In this document: one piece after another, positions 33,827 through 45,626 of the stretch | How the letters are laid out: each line of letters begins with the position of its first letter | Position numbering within the stretch: the stretch's first letter is position 1 | Origin: Lepus europaeus | Lineage: Eukaryota > Chordata > Mammalia > Lagomorpha > Leporidae | Direction: 5' to 3' | Length of the DNA: 64,000 nucleotides | Assembly (NCBI RefSeq): GCF_033115175.1 | Contig: NC_084837.1 | Location: 9,810,266 to 9,874,265, forward strand | Made by a program: the position numbers and the translations under genes | Notes under the pieces: generated by a model | Seen by the model: only the letters and a program-made list of their open reading frames with translations | Databases searched by the model: none | What the model was told of the DNA's origin: nothing

Positions 33827-34050
33827 GTTTCATCCACTGGCTCACTCCCCAAATGGTTGCAGTGTCTGGGGCTGAGCCAGGCCAGAGCTGGGAACCTGGA
33901 GCTACATCTGCGGCTCCTTCTGCTTTCCCAGGTACATCAGCAGGGAGCTAGATAGGAAGTGGAGCAGCTGGACCTTGAACCCCCACCCGTACGGGATGCT
34001 GGCATCCCACACTGTGCCTTAACCTGCCGTGCCGCAACACTGGATCCCCC
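33729..34050 (-). mobile_element. CSINE with expanded GA tract
   Basis: Reverse copy from AAGATTTACTTATTTATTTG through a 44 base GA run to GCCGCAACACTGGATCC. Confidence 0.88.
33781..33824 (+). repeat. GA microsatellite inside a CSINE
   Basis: Uninterrupted GA dinucleotides expanded from the SINE CT tract; likely length-polymorphic. Confidence 0.92.
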
Positions 34051-34400
34051 GTTACTTCTTAATACTGTTGGATCTGCGTAGAGAAGTTAGGTCATGTTGT
34101 ATTGTGTGTGGTTTTTAACACACATGTTATACTGACTGTTATTCTACAGTGGATGTTTTTTACACAATTACATGATTTCCTTACTGTCAGGGTTCTGCAG
34201 ACTCTTCCCATTAAAAGGCCAGGGTGTAAACATTTTAGGGTTTTGAGCCCTACAACAGTTTCTGTTACAGCTGCTGGAATGCGAAAGCAGCCCAGACGCT
34301 CTGCTCTGTAAACTAACAGGTGTCGCTCTATTCCGTTAAAACTTTCCATCGAAACAGTGGTGGGAGGAAAAGAAAAAGATGGAAAGAAAAAGGAAAGGAT

Positions 34401-34545
34401 GGACTTGGGTCATCTTCCACTGCTTTCCCAGGCCACAGCAGAGAGCTGGATCAGAAGAGGAGCAGCCGGGACTAGAACTGGCGCCCGTATGGGGTGCCGG
34501 CGCTTCAGGCCAGGGCGTTAACCCACTGCGCCACAGTGCCGGCCC
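34401..34545 (-). mobile_element. Truncated CSINE (head half only)
   Basis: Reverse copy holding only the tRNA-related half, from GGACTTGGGTCATCTTCC to GCCACAGTGCCGGCCCC. The tail half is missing. Confidence 0.85.
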
Positions 34546-34554
34546 CTGCCCCTA

Positions 34555-34860
34555 TTTTTGATTGATTGGCTTATTGATGGATTTGAAAGGCAGGACATCA
34601 GAGGGAGAGGGAGAGAGATCTTCCATCTACTGGTTCCTGTCCCCGATGTCCACAGCTGCTGGGGTTGGGGCACCTGAAGCCCGGAACCAGGAACTGCACC
34701 CTCCTCTCTCACATGGTGGCAGGGGCCTAGCACTTAGGCCGTCACCCGCTGCTTTCCCAGACGGATTAGCCAGGAGCTGGATCAGATGTAGAGAAGCCAG
34801 GACTTGAGCCAGCGCTCCCATCTGGGAAGCCGGTGTCACAGCAGTGCTGCCCAACACCGA
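34555..34860 (-). mobile_element. Old CSINE
   Basis: Reverse copy: GATTTGAAAGGCAGGACATC, CTTCCATCTACTGGTTCC, AGCCAGGAGCTGGATCAGA and a decayed head. Confidence 0.8.
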
Positions 34861-34877
34861 GCTCTGACCTGCTCTTT

Positions 34878-35075
34878 CTAAAGATTGACTGATTTAGAGA
34901 AGAGACAGAACCAGAAAGAGAGCTTCCATCTGTCTGTTCACTCCCCTGGCCACAGGGCAGGGCCAAAACCAGGAGGCAGCTAGCAGGGAGCTGGATCAGA
35001 AGTGGAGCAGCCGGGACAGGAACCAGTGCCGTATGGGATGGCGACGTTGCAGGCTGCACCACAGTGCCAGTCCCT
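34878..35075 (-). mobile_element. Old CSINE with internal deletion
   Basis: Reverse copy about 200 bases long: AAAGATTGACTGATTTAGAG, GCTTCCATCTGTCTGTTCAC, CTGGATCAGAAGTGGAGCAG, CACCACAGTGCCAGTCCC. Confidence 0.8.
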
Positions 35076-35079
35076 GCTG

Positions 35080-36230
35080 CTCCCCCTGTGCAGGGTTTGT
35101 TCTGCCTGGTGATTTTTTCACATAAAGCTGGTTGTACAGTACTAGCTCCTTGTCAGCGTGAGACTTTGTCCGATTCCAGATTCTCTCGTAGGGAGGGCTG
35201 TACCAGGTTTATACTGATCTGCTGTTGTTGGACATTCCAAGTTGTTTCCACTGTTCCGTTCGGAGATACAGTGTTACGGAGGGTGTCCTTGACAGACCTT
35301 CCTGCCTGTGGGAAAGCTGATGTCTTGAATGGTTCCTGGAGGGTGGTTGTTGCAGGGTGGATATTGACGAGGTGGCCTCTGGGAGGTTGTGTTGCTTGTG
35401 TCCTCACTGCCTGTGCTGACCGCACCCGCCTTAGCGAGAGCTGCTTACCACGTGGCTGGCTTTTCCTGTGTGACACGCGTGCCTTCTTATTTTTTTATAA
35501 AAAAGACGTGAGTAGCAAAACATCTGAAGACTGAGCTTTTTATCGTTTTTAAAAATCGACTCGTGGGAATTGTTAAATACACTCTCCTCTGTTAGTCATG
35601 TGTTGAGTAATCTTCTCCAAGTTTGTAGTTCTTTTGCATTGTTATGGGGGTTTTAGGAGAGGCGGAGGGGACTCCTATCTGCTACTTCACTCCCCACTCT
35701 CCCACCCCCCAGCCACTGCCACAGCTGGGGCTGCATCTGGCCAAAGCCAGGAGCCTGGAATCCCCTCCATCCAGGTCTCCCACGTGGGTGACAGGGACCC
35801 AGGCACTTGGGCCATCGCCTGCTGCCTCTCGGTGCATTGCCAGGAAGCTGGGGCAGACGCACAGGAGCTGAGGCTTGACCCCAAGTCCCCGGATACGGGG
35901 CGTGGGCAGCCCGAGGCAGCTGGGCCTGTGCCACGGTGCCCGGTGCCCGCCTGCTTTTCTCTGGATGTTTCTATCGGCAGAAGCCTGTGTTCTAATGTAG
36001 GTGAGCCTACTTTTCCTTTGCCTATGGTTTGTGCCTTCTGCGTCTTGTTTAGGAGCTACACCATACTAAGGACCATTATTTGTCTATATATTCTTCTAAA
36101 AGCTTTTGTGGCATTTAAGTCTTCAGTCTGTCAGAATGGATTTTTGTGTCTGATGCCAGATGTGCCAGTGCCTTTCTCCCTCCCTCCCTTCCCCAGTGCT
36201 GTGCTCTGCTGGGTTGGACAGAAAGTTTTC
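35080..36230 (-). mobile_element. L1 fragment, interrupted by a SINE
   Basis: Reverse L1 remnant. GACATTCCAAGTTGTTTCC and GCTGTACCAGGTTTATACTG on the left, and TTCTTCTAAAAGCTTTTGTG with CAGAATGGATTTTTGTGTCT on the right, follow the order of an inverted L1 3' half. An old SINE at 35650-35948 splits it. Confidence 0.6.
35650..35948 (-). mobile_element. Old CSINE inside L1
   Basis: Reverse diverged copy: CTGCTACTTCACTCCCC, CCAGGTCTCCCACGTGGGTG and a decayed head GTGCCACGGTGCCCGG. Confidence 0.7.
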
Positions 36231-36329
36231 AGACACAGACGTGTCCATTTCTGCCTTCTGACTTAGTGTCCCTGTGCAGCACGGGACTGCCTCAGCCAGT
36301 AGCAAGTCTTGTCATCTTCTAAAAACAGT

Positions 36330-36598
36330 TTTTAAATTTTTTAAGTTAGAAATGGTGGTTCACTCCCCAAATGCCCACAACAGTCAGAGATAGGCCAGGA
36401 TGAAGCCAGGAACCAAGAACTCCATCTAGGCCTCCCATTGGGTGGCAAAGACCCAAATATTTCAGCCGTGGCCTTCCATCTCCCACAGTGCAGGTTAGCA
36501 TGAAACTGGATTGGAAGTGGAAGTGATCCCATGCCCTCAAATATGGGATGCAGGCGTCCCAGGGGGCAGTTTAACCTGCTGTGCAGCCACACCCACCC
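36330..36598 (-). mobile_element. Old CSINE
   Basis: Reverse copy: GGTGGTTCACTCCCCAAATG, GAAGCCAGGAACCAAGAAC, CCTGCTGTGCAGCCACACCC. Confidence 0.72.
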
Positions 36599-37834
36599 CT
36601 CCTTACTCTTTGTCAGAAACAACAGAAGTGGCTTGGAGAAGCCCCTCGTCAGCTCTCGTGTGGCTGTGTCCACCTGCTCCCCTTTCCCTAGCACATTACC
36701 GACTGGGAAAGTTAGTAGGAGAGGAAACCCGCTCCCGACTCCGCCATGGCCCCGGCGAGGCTCCCTCTGCTGTGTGTTTAGTCTGGGCCTGGGCTCTGGG
36801 CTCTAGACCAGCATATCGACTCTGTTCAGCTTCTCTATCCTCGTGGATATGGACATGGGAGCACAGCCCACGCTGTGGCCCTGCACTGCATCCTTCCCAG
36901 TGAACGGCACCGTGGCCTGGACTGGCCGCGCCCAAGCCCAGAAACCATCCTGCACCCCTTTTCCTCCCCTCCAGTTTGACCAGATGCTCATTCTGGTTGA
37001 TCGTGCCTGTGGCACACTTGCCGAGTCCTTGACTGGCGACACTGCCCTACTGTTGGGCAGGGCACCCTGGCTCCTCCATCTCCCAGCCGCCTCCAGGTAA
37101 CGTGGTCGGTTAGACGAGGAGATGCAAATGCTTGCTTGGAGTCCATCAGTGGGTCCCTGTTTCCCTAGGATGGTGCTTCTGGCCCTTCCCATGCACCACA
37201 CGGCTCTTACTGCCCAGCTCCAGCTTTGAGCCACGGCCCCTCTGCCTCCTGGCGGTCCCTGGTGGTCCCTGAGCACAGGCTTTGCCTGGGAGCGCCTGGG
37301 TCCTGCGCATGCCCACTGTTCCTTTGCCTTCCTCGTGCTGACTGGGGAAACCTTGTCTCGCCATCCAGCGGGTCAGATGGGATCTGGTTTACATCCTGTT
37401 AGGTGATCCCTTTGTTCCCTAAGGCATTGTCTTCGTGAGGGTAGAACCCACATCTGCTTTGCTCACAGAGCCTCCCAGCAGTCCCTGAGGCAGCTGACCT
37501 CCAGTGTTGCTGAGAAATGGGCCGCCCTCGGGTGGGATTCGAAAGCTGCCTGAGTTCATCACTCGCACTTTTCAGAATCACCGAAGTCACTTTTCCCTCC
37601 CCTCCCTGCCCCCGGCCCTGCCGTGTGAAGGAGCATGTGACACAGAGACTGTGTGCGTGGATGACGTGGCCGCTTGGTCCCCTTTAAACCCTCTATCTGT
37701 GCGTTTCATTCAGGTTTTTATTGAGCGCATCATGTATGTCAGGCCCTGGGTGAGGCACCGAAGTCCTCACATGAGCCAACTGGGGCTGCCCTTGTGAACT
37801 TGATAGCCTGGTGGGTGGGTGGATTCATCGCTAG

Positions 37835-37990
37835 CATTCATCGAGCTCTTGGCATGCGCCAGATTCCTCACAGCGACTCCATGAGGGTGATAGTTACTGC
37901 CAGTTTCCCCATTGGAAAAAACTGCTACAAAGGAGTGAGCAGCTCGCCTGAGGCCATTCTACTCAGTAGTAGGGGATGGACCGTGGCCTG
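37835..37990 (+). mobile_element. MIR
   Basis: AGCATTCATCGAGCTCTTGG and GCCAGATTCCTCACAGCGAC followed by CAGTTTCCCCATTGG match the MIR core, although diverged. A second MIR-like fragment may precede it (37710-37770, TTTATTGAGCGCATCATGTA). Confidence 0.6.
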
Positions 37991-38931
37991 AGCCAGCGTC
38001 TGCGTTGTCTGAAAAGACAGGGCCTTGAGTGCCGTGTGTGCTGCATGTGGTCCTCACTGCCTGCTGGGGTGCGGGACTTGGGCACAAGGAAGGGTTCCTA
38101 GAGATGGTGAGGTTCCAGTGGAGATCTTGGGTATGTGGGGGGGGTGCCACGCACAGAGCATGCCAGGTGTGGAGGGTTGGAGAAGGGACGGGGAGCATGT
38201 TTGCTTTTAGGAGCTGAGAAATGGCTGAGTAGGGTGGGGTCCTATCCAGTCCCTTATTCTAGGGCGTCACTGAGCTGGGAAGACACTGATGGCAGGCGTG
38301 GGAGACGCAGACCTGGGGTCTAGCGTGTTCGCTGGCCTCAGCTCATGGCCATGCCACAGGTGGGAGGGAAGGATACTCAGAATAGCCACGGGTTGGGGCC
38401 TGAGGAACAGGAAGGAAGGAGTTGGCATCAGTTGAAGGTCAAGGTTAGGTGAGGAGCAGGGGAGCCAGCGGGATTAATGGGACGCAGGTGTAGAGGACAA
38501 AACACTCACCAACCAGAGGTTTTGTCTCACGTGTGTTAAAGGAGCAGGCTTTGGCAGCGTCAGATCCGAGCCCCTGTGCGGCGAAACCTCCAGGGAGCCA
38601 GCCACACTCAGAGCCGAGCGGCCACCTCTGACTGCCGAGGAGGAACTCAGTGAGGCAGCGCTACGTAGGGCTGTCCTGGCTGCCCCTGTGGGCGAGTGTG
38701 GGTAGCTGGTGCTGTCTGCATTGTAGAAAGGGCACAGTGGGAGTGAGGTTTTCTTGTTAGTTTAATGTAGACGTGTGGTCCATAGCACACCGTGGCTAAT
38801 TAAGTTCAGTTAAAAATTCAGTTCTTTAATTACAGTGGCCACATTCTAAGACTGGTGGCCGCCATATTGGACGGCACAGATGTGAGTGTTGGGATCGGCC
38901 TATGCAGACAGGTGTTAGTTTGCTGCCTTTC

Positions 38932-38949
<18 letters not shown>

Positions 38950-38967
<18 letters not shown>

Positions 38968-39287
38968 TTTTTAACATTTATTTATTTGTTTGAAAGTCAG
39001 AGTTACACAGAGAGAGGAGAGACAGAGAGAGAGAGGTCCTCCATCTGCTGGTCTACTTACCAATTGGCCGCAATGGCTGGAACTATACTGATCAGGAGCC
39101 AGGAGCTTCCTCCAGGTCTCTCATGCGGGTGCAGGGGCCCAAGGACTTTTGCCATCTTCCACTGCTATCCCAGGCCAAAGCAGAGATCTGGATCGGAAGT
39201 GGGGCAACCGGGACTTGAATCGGCACCCATATGGGATGCCGGCACTGCAGGCGGCAGCTTTACCCACTAAGCCACAGCACCGGCCCA
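38950..39287 (-). mobile_element. CSINE, full length
   Basis: Reverse copy from a long T-run and ACATTTATTTATTTGTTTG to GCCACAGCACCGGCCC. Confidence 0.92.
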
Positions 39288-39360
39288 TGCTGCCTTACTT
39301 TCAAACATCCTGCTTCAAAGTGCTGAAACCTTAGGGTTTTATGATGTTCAAAAATGTATT

Positions 39361-39692
39361 GGGAGCCGGCGCTGTGGCTCAGTGGGTTAAAGCCATGGCT
39401 TGCAGCACCAGCGTCCCACATGGGCGCTGGTTCGAGTCCCAGCTGCTCCACTTCCAATCCAGCTCCCTGCTGATGTGCCTGAGAAAGCAGTGGAGGATGG
39501 CCCAAGTCTTTGGGCTCCTGCACCTGTGTGGGACACCTGAAAGAAGTTCCTGGTTCTGGTTTCAGCCTGGTCCAGCTCAGTGATTGCAGCCATGTGGGGA
39601 GTGAACCAGCAGATGGAAGATCTGTCCCATGTCTCTCCTCTCTCTCTAACTCTGCCTTTCAAATAAGCAAAATAAATAATAAAATAAAATCT
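39361..39692 (+). mobile_element. CSINE, full length
   Basis: Forward copy from GGAGCCGGCGCTGTGGCTCA to CAAATAAGCAAAATAAATAA. It forms an inverted pair with the copy at 38950-39287, separated by only about 70 bases. Confidence 0.92.
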
Positions 39693-40462
39693 TCAAATAG
39701 GTAGATAGATAGAGAATTTTCCAGCACCAATGGGATGCGCACCGTCATACCTCAAGTCCTGGCAGTCTCTCTGGCCAGGCGAGTGTGTGTTGGAACTGTA
39801 AGGGAGGAATCCCTGCTGCAGAGTGAGAATTAGAGGGAGCCATCGTTGTCATCTTGACTTTCCTGTGTTGAATCTAAAGCTTCCGAGCCTATGCAGATGG
39901 TTTCAGGAAATACAACGAAGAGACCCTATCCTAGTGCTTTTATTCATCTTCACATCAGTGTTTTTGCACACTGGCCTGACGCTCCGGACACCCATCCCCC
40001 AGGAACCCGGGCAGCACCTGGGTTCTCCTGGTGAGGCCGCTGGAGCCCTTGGTGAGACCAGAGGAGATGGCGGGAGAGAGAAGGCAGCAATCAGGGAACC
40101 GCAGCAGGACACTCGGAACTGTTTGTAGCTTTTCAAAAATAGAGTGCAGATCGCAGTCGCAGCTGTGGTGAACAGGCACGTTGAGAGAACTCCTGAGGAC
40201 GCCTTTGGGAAGCAGCTCAGCAGTGTGTATTAGGACCTTAGAAATGGTAGCCTTTTCCCAAAACCCACTTCTATTTAAATTAGTTAAAGTAACAAACTGC
40301 TATAGCCAAGGAAACAAACTTAATCTGCCTAAAAATGTCATTCCTCATTGTATATAGTTTTTAAAAATGGAAGCATTTTCAGTGGCCAGATAGAAAAATT
40401 AAGCAATTAGAATATTATTGAAATAATGTGCATATGTTTTAGAATGTGTAAAAGAAAGCTGA

Positions 40463-40719
40463 GGGGCCAGTGCTGTGGCGTAGCTGGTAAAGCCGCCACC
40501 TGTGGTGCCGGCATCCCATATGGGCACTTGTTTGAGTCCCAGCTGCTCCACTTCTGATCCAGCACTCTGCTATGGCCTGGGAAAGCAGAAGAAGATGGCC
40601 CAGGTCCTTGGGCCCCTGCACCCGTGTGGGAGGCCCAGAGGAAGCTCCTGGCTCCTGACTTCAAATCGGCTCAGCTCCGGCCGTTGTGGCCATCTGGGGA
40701 GTGAACCAGTGGATGGAAG

Positions 40720-40767
<48 letters not shown>

Positions 40768-40803
40768 CTGCCTTTCAAATAAATAAATCTTTAAAAAAGA
40801 AAA
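40463..40803 (+). mobile_element. CSINE with expanded CT tract
   Basis: Forward copy from GGGGCCAGTGCTGTGGCGTA to AAATAAATAAATCTTTAAAA. Its CT tract (40722-40763) is expanded. Confidence 0.92.
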
Positions 40804-40834
40804 GGAGGCTGCATCGTGGACAAATTGTTGTTGT

Positions 40835-41118
40835 TTTTAATTTGAGAGACAGAAAGACAGAAGGAGAAAACTCCCATCTGTAATCTGTATCACTCCCCAG
40901 ATGTCTGTAGTAGCTGGGGCTGGGCCAGGCCAAAGACTCAATCCGGGTCTCCCATGTGGGTGGCAGGAACCCAACCACTTGAGCCATCAGCCTGCTGCCT
41001 CCTAGGGTTTGTATTAGCGAAGCTAGAATCTAGAGCCAGAGCTGGTACTCAAACCCAGATAGTTCGTCTTAACTAACTTCGGCCTAGCGTCTTAACTGCC
41101 AGGCCAAATGCCTGCCCT
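40835..41118 (-). mobile_element. Old CSINE
   Basis: Reverse copy: TTAATTTGAGAGACAGAAAG, TCACTCCCCAGATGTCTG, TTAACTGCCAGGCCAAATGC. Confidence 0.78.
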
Positions 41119-41387
41119 CTAACTAGTTATTAGGAATCCAAGATTTGTTTAAAATCTGAAAACCAGTAGAGTGAGTAGAATAAAAGATAGCAAGTGCTCA
41201 TTTAAGTTGATGCAAAAGTGCATGTGGCATTTAGTAAGTAGCTTTCCATGATGAAGACTGAGCAAGGGGTAACTTGCAAACGCTCCTGAGGGGCATCTGT
41301 GAAAAGCTCTAACTTAATTGTGCACAGTGATGAGCTATGAAATAGTTTTCCGCTAGTACCAGGAATAAGGTAGCGGTGTATGGTTTG

Positions 41388-41495
41388 GGGAAGCTAGAAA
41401 TGGGAGCGGAGGTGGGACTCAAACCCAGGCACGCCAGCGTGGGACGCAGGTGCCCTAGAGGGAGATGTGACCGTTGTGTCAGACACCTGTCTCCT
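41388..41495 (-). mobile_element. Partial old CSINE (head part)
   Basis: GGGACTCAAACCCAGGCACG and GTGTCAGACACCTGTCTCC resemble the head of the old reverse copies. Weak. Confidence 0.5.
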
Positions 41496-41789
41496 TCCCC
41501 AGTGTTATAGAAGGTTGGAGGACTTACACCACCTCTGTCAAACTTGCTATAAAGCTCCAGTAGTCAGACCAGTCTGGTGTTGGTCTGTGGGTAGACTTTA
41601 GATCACTGGGACAGAACAGAATTCCGAAATAGACCTGTACTTATATGGTAAATTGATTTTTCTGCAAAAACACCAGGGTAAATCGTTGTGTTGGAACAGA
41701 TGCCTATCCAGAGAATAATGGACTTGACCTTACTTTATACTGTACACAGAAATCTAGCAGTAGATCACTGATCTAAACTTAAGAGCTGG

Positions 41790-42108
41790 GGTGGGCGTCA
41801 GGCAGTGTTGTGCAGTTAAAACATCAGCTGTGACATGAGTGCCAGTTCCATTCCAGGCTGCTCCACTGGGGATCTGGCTCCTGCTAATGTGCCTGGAAAG
41901 GCGGCAGAGGATGGCCAGAGTGCTGAGCCCCCGCACCGATGTTGGAGACCAGAGTGGGTTCCAGGCTCTTGTCTTCATTCTGGCCTTTTGGGGGAGTGAA
42001 CCAATAAATGGAGGTTCTCTCTTTTCTCTTCACTTTGTCTCTCTGTTTCTTTGTCTCTCCCCACTCCTTAAGACTTTTTCAAACAAAATAAATAAACCTT
42101 TTAAAAAA
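41790..42108 (+). mobile_element. Old CSINE inside L1
   Basis: Forward diverged copy: CAGGCAGTGTTGTGCAGTTA, GGCTGCTCCACTGGGGATC and CAAAATAAATAAACC. Confidence 0.75.
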
Positions 42109-42247
42109 TAAGCTAAAATGTAGAATTTCTGCAAGAAACCAGAACACCTTTGTGATGCTTTTCAAAGGTGTCTTAATCAGACACCAAAAGCAAACTTCAA
42201 AATTTAACACTTTAATCTTCAAAAATAGTATGAAAATGAAAAGGCAG

Positions 42248-42583
42248 GGGCCGGCATTGTGATGTAGCAGGTTAAGCAACTGTCTGAGGCTTGTGGCGCC
42301 AGCCTCCCATGTGGGCGCTGATTTGAGTCCTGGCTGCTCCACTTCTGATCTAGCTGCCTGCTGATGGCGCCTGGGAAGGCAGCAGAGGATGGCCCAAGTC
42401 CTTGGGTCCTGTACCCATGTGGGAGACCAGAGGAAGCTCTGGCTCCTGGCTTCAGCCTGGCCCAGTCCTGGCCATTGCAGCCATTTGGGGGGGTGAATCA
42501 AATTAAAGATTTTTTTTCCCTCTCCCCCTCCCCCTTCCCCCTCCCTGTAATTCTGACTTTCAAATAAATAAATTTTAAAAAAT
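42248..42583 (+). mobile_element. CSINE inside L1
   Basis: Forward copy from GGGGCCGGCATTGTGATGTA to CAAATAAATAAATTTT. Confidence 0.9.
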
Positions 42584-44185
42584 GAAAAGGCAAGCCGCAA
42601 ATTAGGTAAAAATATTTGCAAAACATCTAACAAAGGGTTTGTCTCTAGAATATATAAAGAGACCTTACAGTTCAGTTATGAGATTTAGTTCACAAAAGAA
42701 GGTATGTGAATGAGCCACGCGTCACCAGGTCTGAGGGAAAGGCAACCCAAGAGCACAGTAAGCCATGGTTTCACTGTGGAATGGGTAACGTTAGAATTAC
42801 TGAGGATGCCGGGGGGAATGCGTGCCGGTGAGAACAGAAGTCTGACGCTCATTACCACGCGCCCAGCGGTGCCAGTGTTTACCCAGGTGAAGGTGGGAAC
42901 GCGGCACCCACACAGTGTGAGTGTTCACGCTGGCCTTACTCAGGCCTTCAGATCGGAAGTACCCCAATGTCTGTGTGCTCACGGGTGCTTAGGTTGTGCG
43001 TCAGTATTTGGAACACTGCTCAGCAATATGGAGAGACGGACAGCTGCACACACAGCCACTCGGATGGAGTTCAGACACGCCAGGCCAAGGGAAGTGAGGC
43101 CAAGACTGCACTTTTCACGGAGTCCATTTACCTCAGCTTTTAGGAAAGGCAGAACTGCTGCTGGCCAGTGCTCTGCGCGGGGCTGGAGTGCGGGCAGGGA
43201 ACTGACCGTGAGTAGGCAGGAAGGAACCTTCTGATGCTCAAGTGCTGTGTGTTCTGGAGTGGCTGTGGTTACCTGATGACTGTGTAGGGTTATCAGGCTC
43301 ACCAGTCTCTTTTTAAGTGGAGTGAATTTTATTTTACCTCAATAAAGCTGTTAGAAAAAGAAAAGCTGATGGCAGGAATGTTCCCTTGCATAGATTGGTA
43401 GGTAGACTGATTTAAATGGGTTTGTTGAGATTACCTGCAGCTTGTTTAGAATAAGCCCTGCCTGGGGGGAAGCGTTTGCTAAAGGGAAGGGAAGAAGTCA
43501 TTGATGTGGCCGGGGTTGTGTTTTAGGGGAGATCAGCTCCCTCAGCAAGGTTTTCTCCATGGGTGCCTGGCGCATTTCTTAATACCCAGGTGTTTTGAGG
43601 TTTCTGTTGCTTTCCCAAGTGAACTCGTTTTCTTGTCTTATTGCATTGGCTGATAATGGTCCTTCAATTCTGCCTTGTGTCTCCTGTTCTGTTAGCGCTG
43701 CTCTGCACCCCCCAGCTCCTCATTCTGTGCTGTGTCCCCGGGTGCTCAGTGCAGTGGCTTTAGGGAGCAGGTCACTGCCGTGTCAGGCTGTGTGCGCCCT
43801 CAGCTCAGGGGGCACTGGAGTTCTTAAGTCCTGAGTGGGGAGCAGAGGTACAAGTGGGATCTGCTGTAACGGAACTTGGATGTTATTGTCAGAAAGGAGG
43901 AGTGCAGGCTACAGACAAGGATGGTGGCTGCCACCCTAAAGGCACCCTTGGAGGGTGAAGGGCTGGAGCATAGGTTAAGAGAGAGCATGTGGAAGCAGTG
44001 GCTGGGCAGGTGGAGAGTGGAATCGACACAAGGACAGTTTATTGTTTCGTTAGGGTAGAGGTGATCCCCTAAAAACCCTGCCTGTCTACACTTAGCCCCA
44101 GCCTGATGAGTGAGGCAGGTGCAGCAGGTTCCCGGGACCACAGCTCTGTGGATCAGTGGCAGGAGTAGTGCATATGTATGCTTTA

Positions 44186-44200
44186 CCAGTAGGTGGCAGC
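44186..44200 (+). promoter_or_regulatory. CTCF-like motif, forward
   Basis: CCAGTAGGTGGCAGCA fits the CTCF core consensus (CCASYAGRKGGCRS) at every position. It lies in the ASB7 intron upstream of coding exon 2. Confidence 0.5.
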
Positions 44201-45626
44201 AGAGTGCCATGCCAAAATGTTCTTGCTTTTTTTTTTTTTTTTTTTTAAAGCCCTGTAGGGAATAGGTACAGTTTGATTTTCTTTCCTTTAAGACCAAGGG
44301 CGACAGGACAGCCTCATTTTCTCTAAATAGATACAAGTAGAACTACCTCTGTGTACTTTCTCTACACTAAATGATTTTGGAAACCTACACAAATGTAACT
44401 TTCTTTTGTATGTTTTATTAACAGCTCCTTCTTACCTGAAATTTGCACTGTTTTGGTGTTATTCCTGTTCTACAGCTTCTCTGCCCCACCAATTCCCGGG
44501 AGAGCATCCAGCTGTTCTGTGTTGCAGAACTAAGTGATATTTTATCAAATAATACATGAATATTTACACCCATAACTTTGGAGTCATTTAACATGTGAAA
44601 AACATTATTTTCTCTCTTCTGTAAACAGACCAACAGTTAAGGGCAGTTTATAAGAAGAAAGCGTTCTGATCTTAGTTAGGTCTGAACAGTTTGTCTTAGC
44701 CATTGAATCATGGCTTTGAAGGAAAGGACACAAAACTCTCTTGTCCTGCCATTGCCCAGAGAAGCCAGTGGGACGGGAGCCGCAGAGCACTGGCCCCTGG
44801 CTCGGTGGAGGAGCTGAGGCAGGTGACGGAGGAAGGCGCTGGAAGGGCCAGATAACAGATACGTCACCGTCAGCTTCTCCCCAGCAGCAGTTGAGTGCCG
44901 GTTTTTGGAAACGGTTTTAGAAAAATGTGTATGGTGCTGGGGTTTCTCCAAGTTTGTCACATACTGTCCTTCTCAATTCTGGTGAACGATAAAGTTCATG
45001 TAAAACTAAGAGTCCAGACTAGGCTTTTCTGTGGTGAGAACACGCTTTATCCAGGTCATGTCACTACAACCTTACATGCCTTGGGCTTTCCACTGACCAT
45101 GGAAAGCTGCTGACAATGAGTATTTTTACCTAACATGCCCTAAACAGTCAGCCTGCCAGATGCAGTATGTCGTCATTTGGAGCAGCAGGTGTTGCGACAC
45201 ACACTTCTCTTTTAAGACCAAGAAGAAGCACGAGAGAAAATAAAACCAAAACCAAACAGGAGAGTCATACGAAACAACATAGACACAGGGTGGGGCTGGG
45301 GGGTGGCTGTGCCCCAGACCGTGGTTAAGCGAGCCAAGAAGGGGGAAGTGGTGGTGGGGAGCTGGACTATGTTCTCCGTCTGCCTGTTGACATACTTGCT
45401 ACGTCTCCCTCCGTCAGCCCAGGCTGGGTCACTTTTCTGCTCAGGTTTATTTTCTGGGAAAACTAGCCCTTGGTAAAGCCGGGGGCGGGGGGAGGATCGT
45501 ACTTGCTGCCTCCTGATGGTATTGGGTCTCCGCGTGTGTGTGAGCCGGGGCACCAACATGCTGCGCCCTGGAGGGTGCGCTCTCGGCCGAGGGTCCGCTA
45601 ACGTCTCGCTTTGGTTTCAACTGCAG

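Larger units (their letters stand above)
41520..43370 (+). mobile_element. L1 fragment, interrupted by two SINEs
   Basis: Forward degraded L1. CTATAAAGCTCCAGTAGTCA, GGGACAGAACAGAATTCCG and GGTAAATTGATTTTTCTGC belong to the late ORF2 region. After SINEs at 41790-42108 and 42248-42583 it resumes with CAAAACATCTAACAAAGGG and ends near AATAAAGCTGTTAGAAAAAG at 43341. Stops in all frames. Confidence 0.7.
32266..45626 (+). other. ASB7: ASB7 intron between coding exons 1 and 2
   Basis: A 13.4 kb intron, the most repeat-laden part of the window. It has about a dozen SINEs and two broken L1 copies in opposite orientations (35080-36230 minus, 41520-43370 plus), a GA microsatellite and a CTCF-like motif at 44186. 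No coding sequence is seen in 32390-33720, 36610-37700, 38000-38930 or 43380-45600. Confidence 0.85.

Noticed and set aside
42710..43234. A 174 codon plus frame
   Set aside because: It falls in a degraded L1 fragment and has no domain or conservation signal that I recognise.
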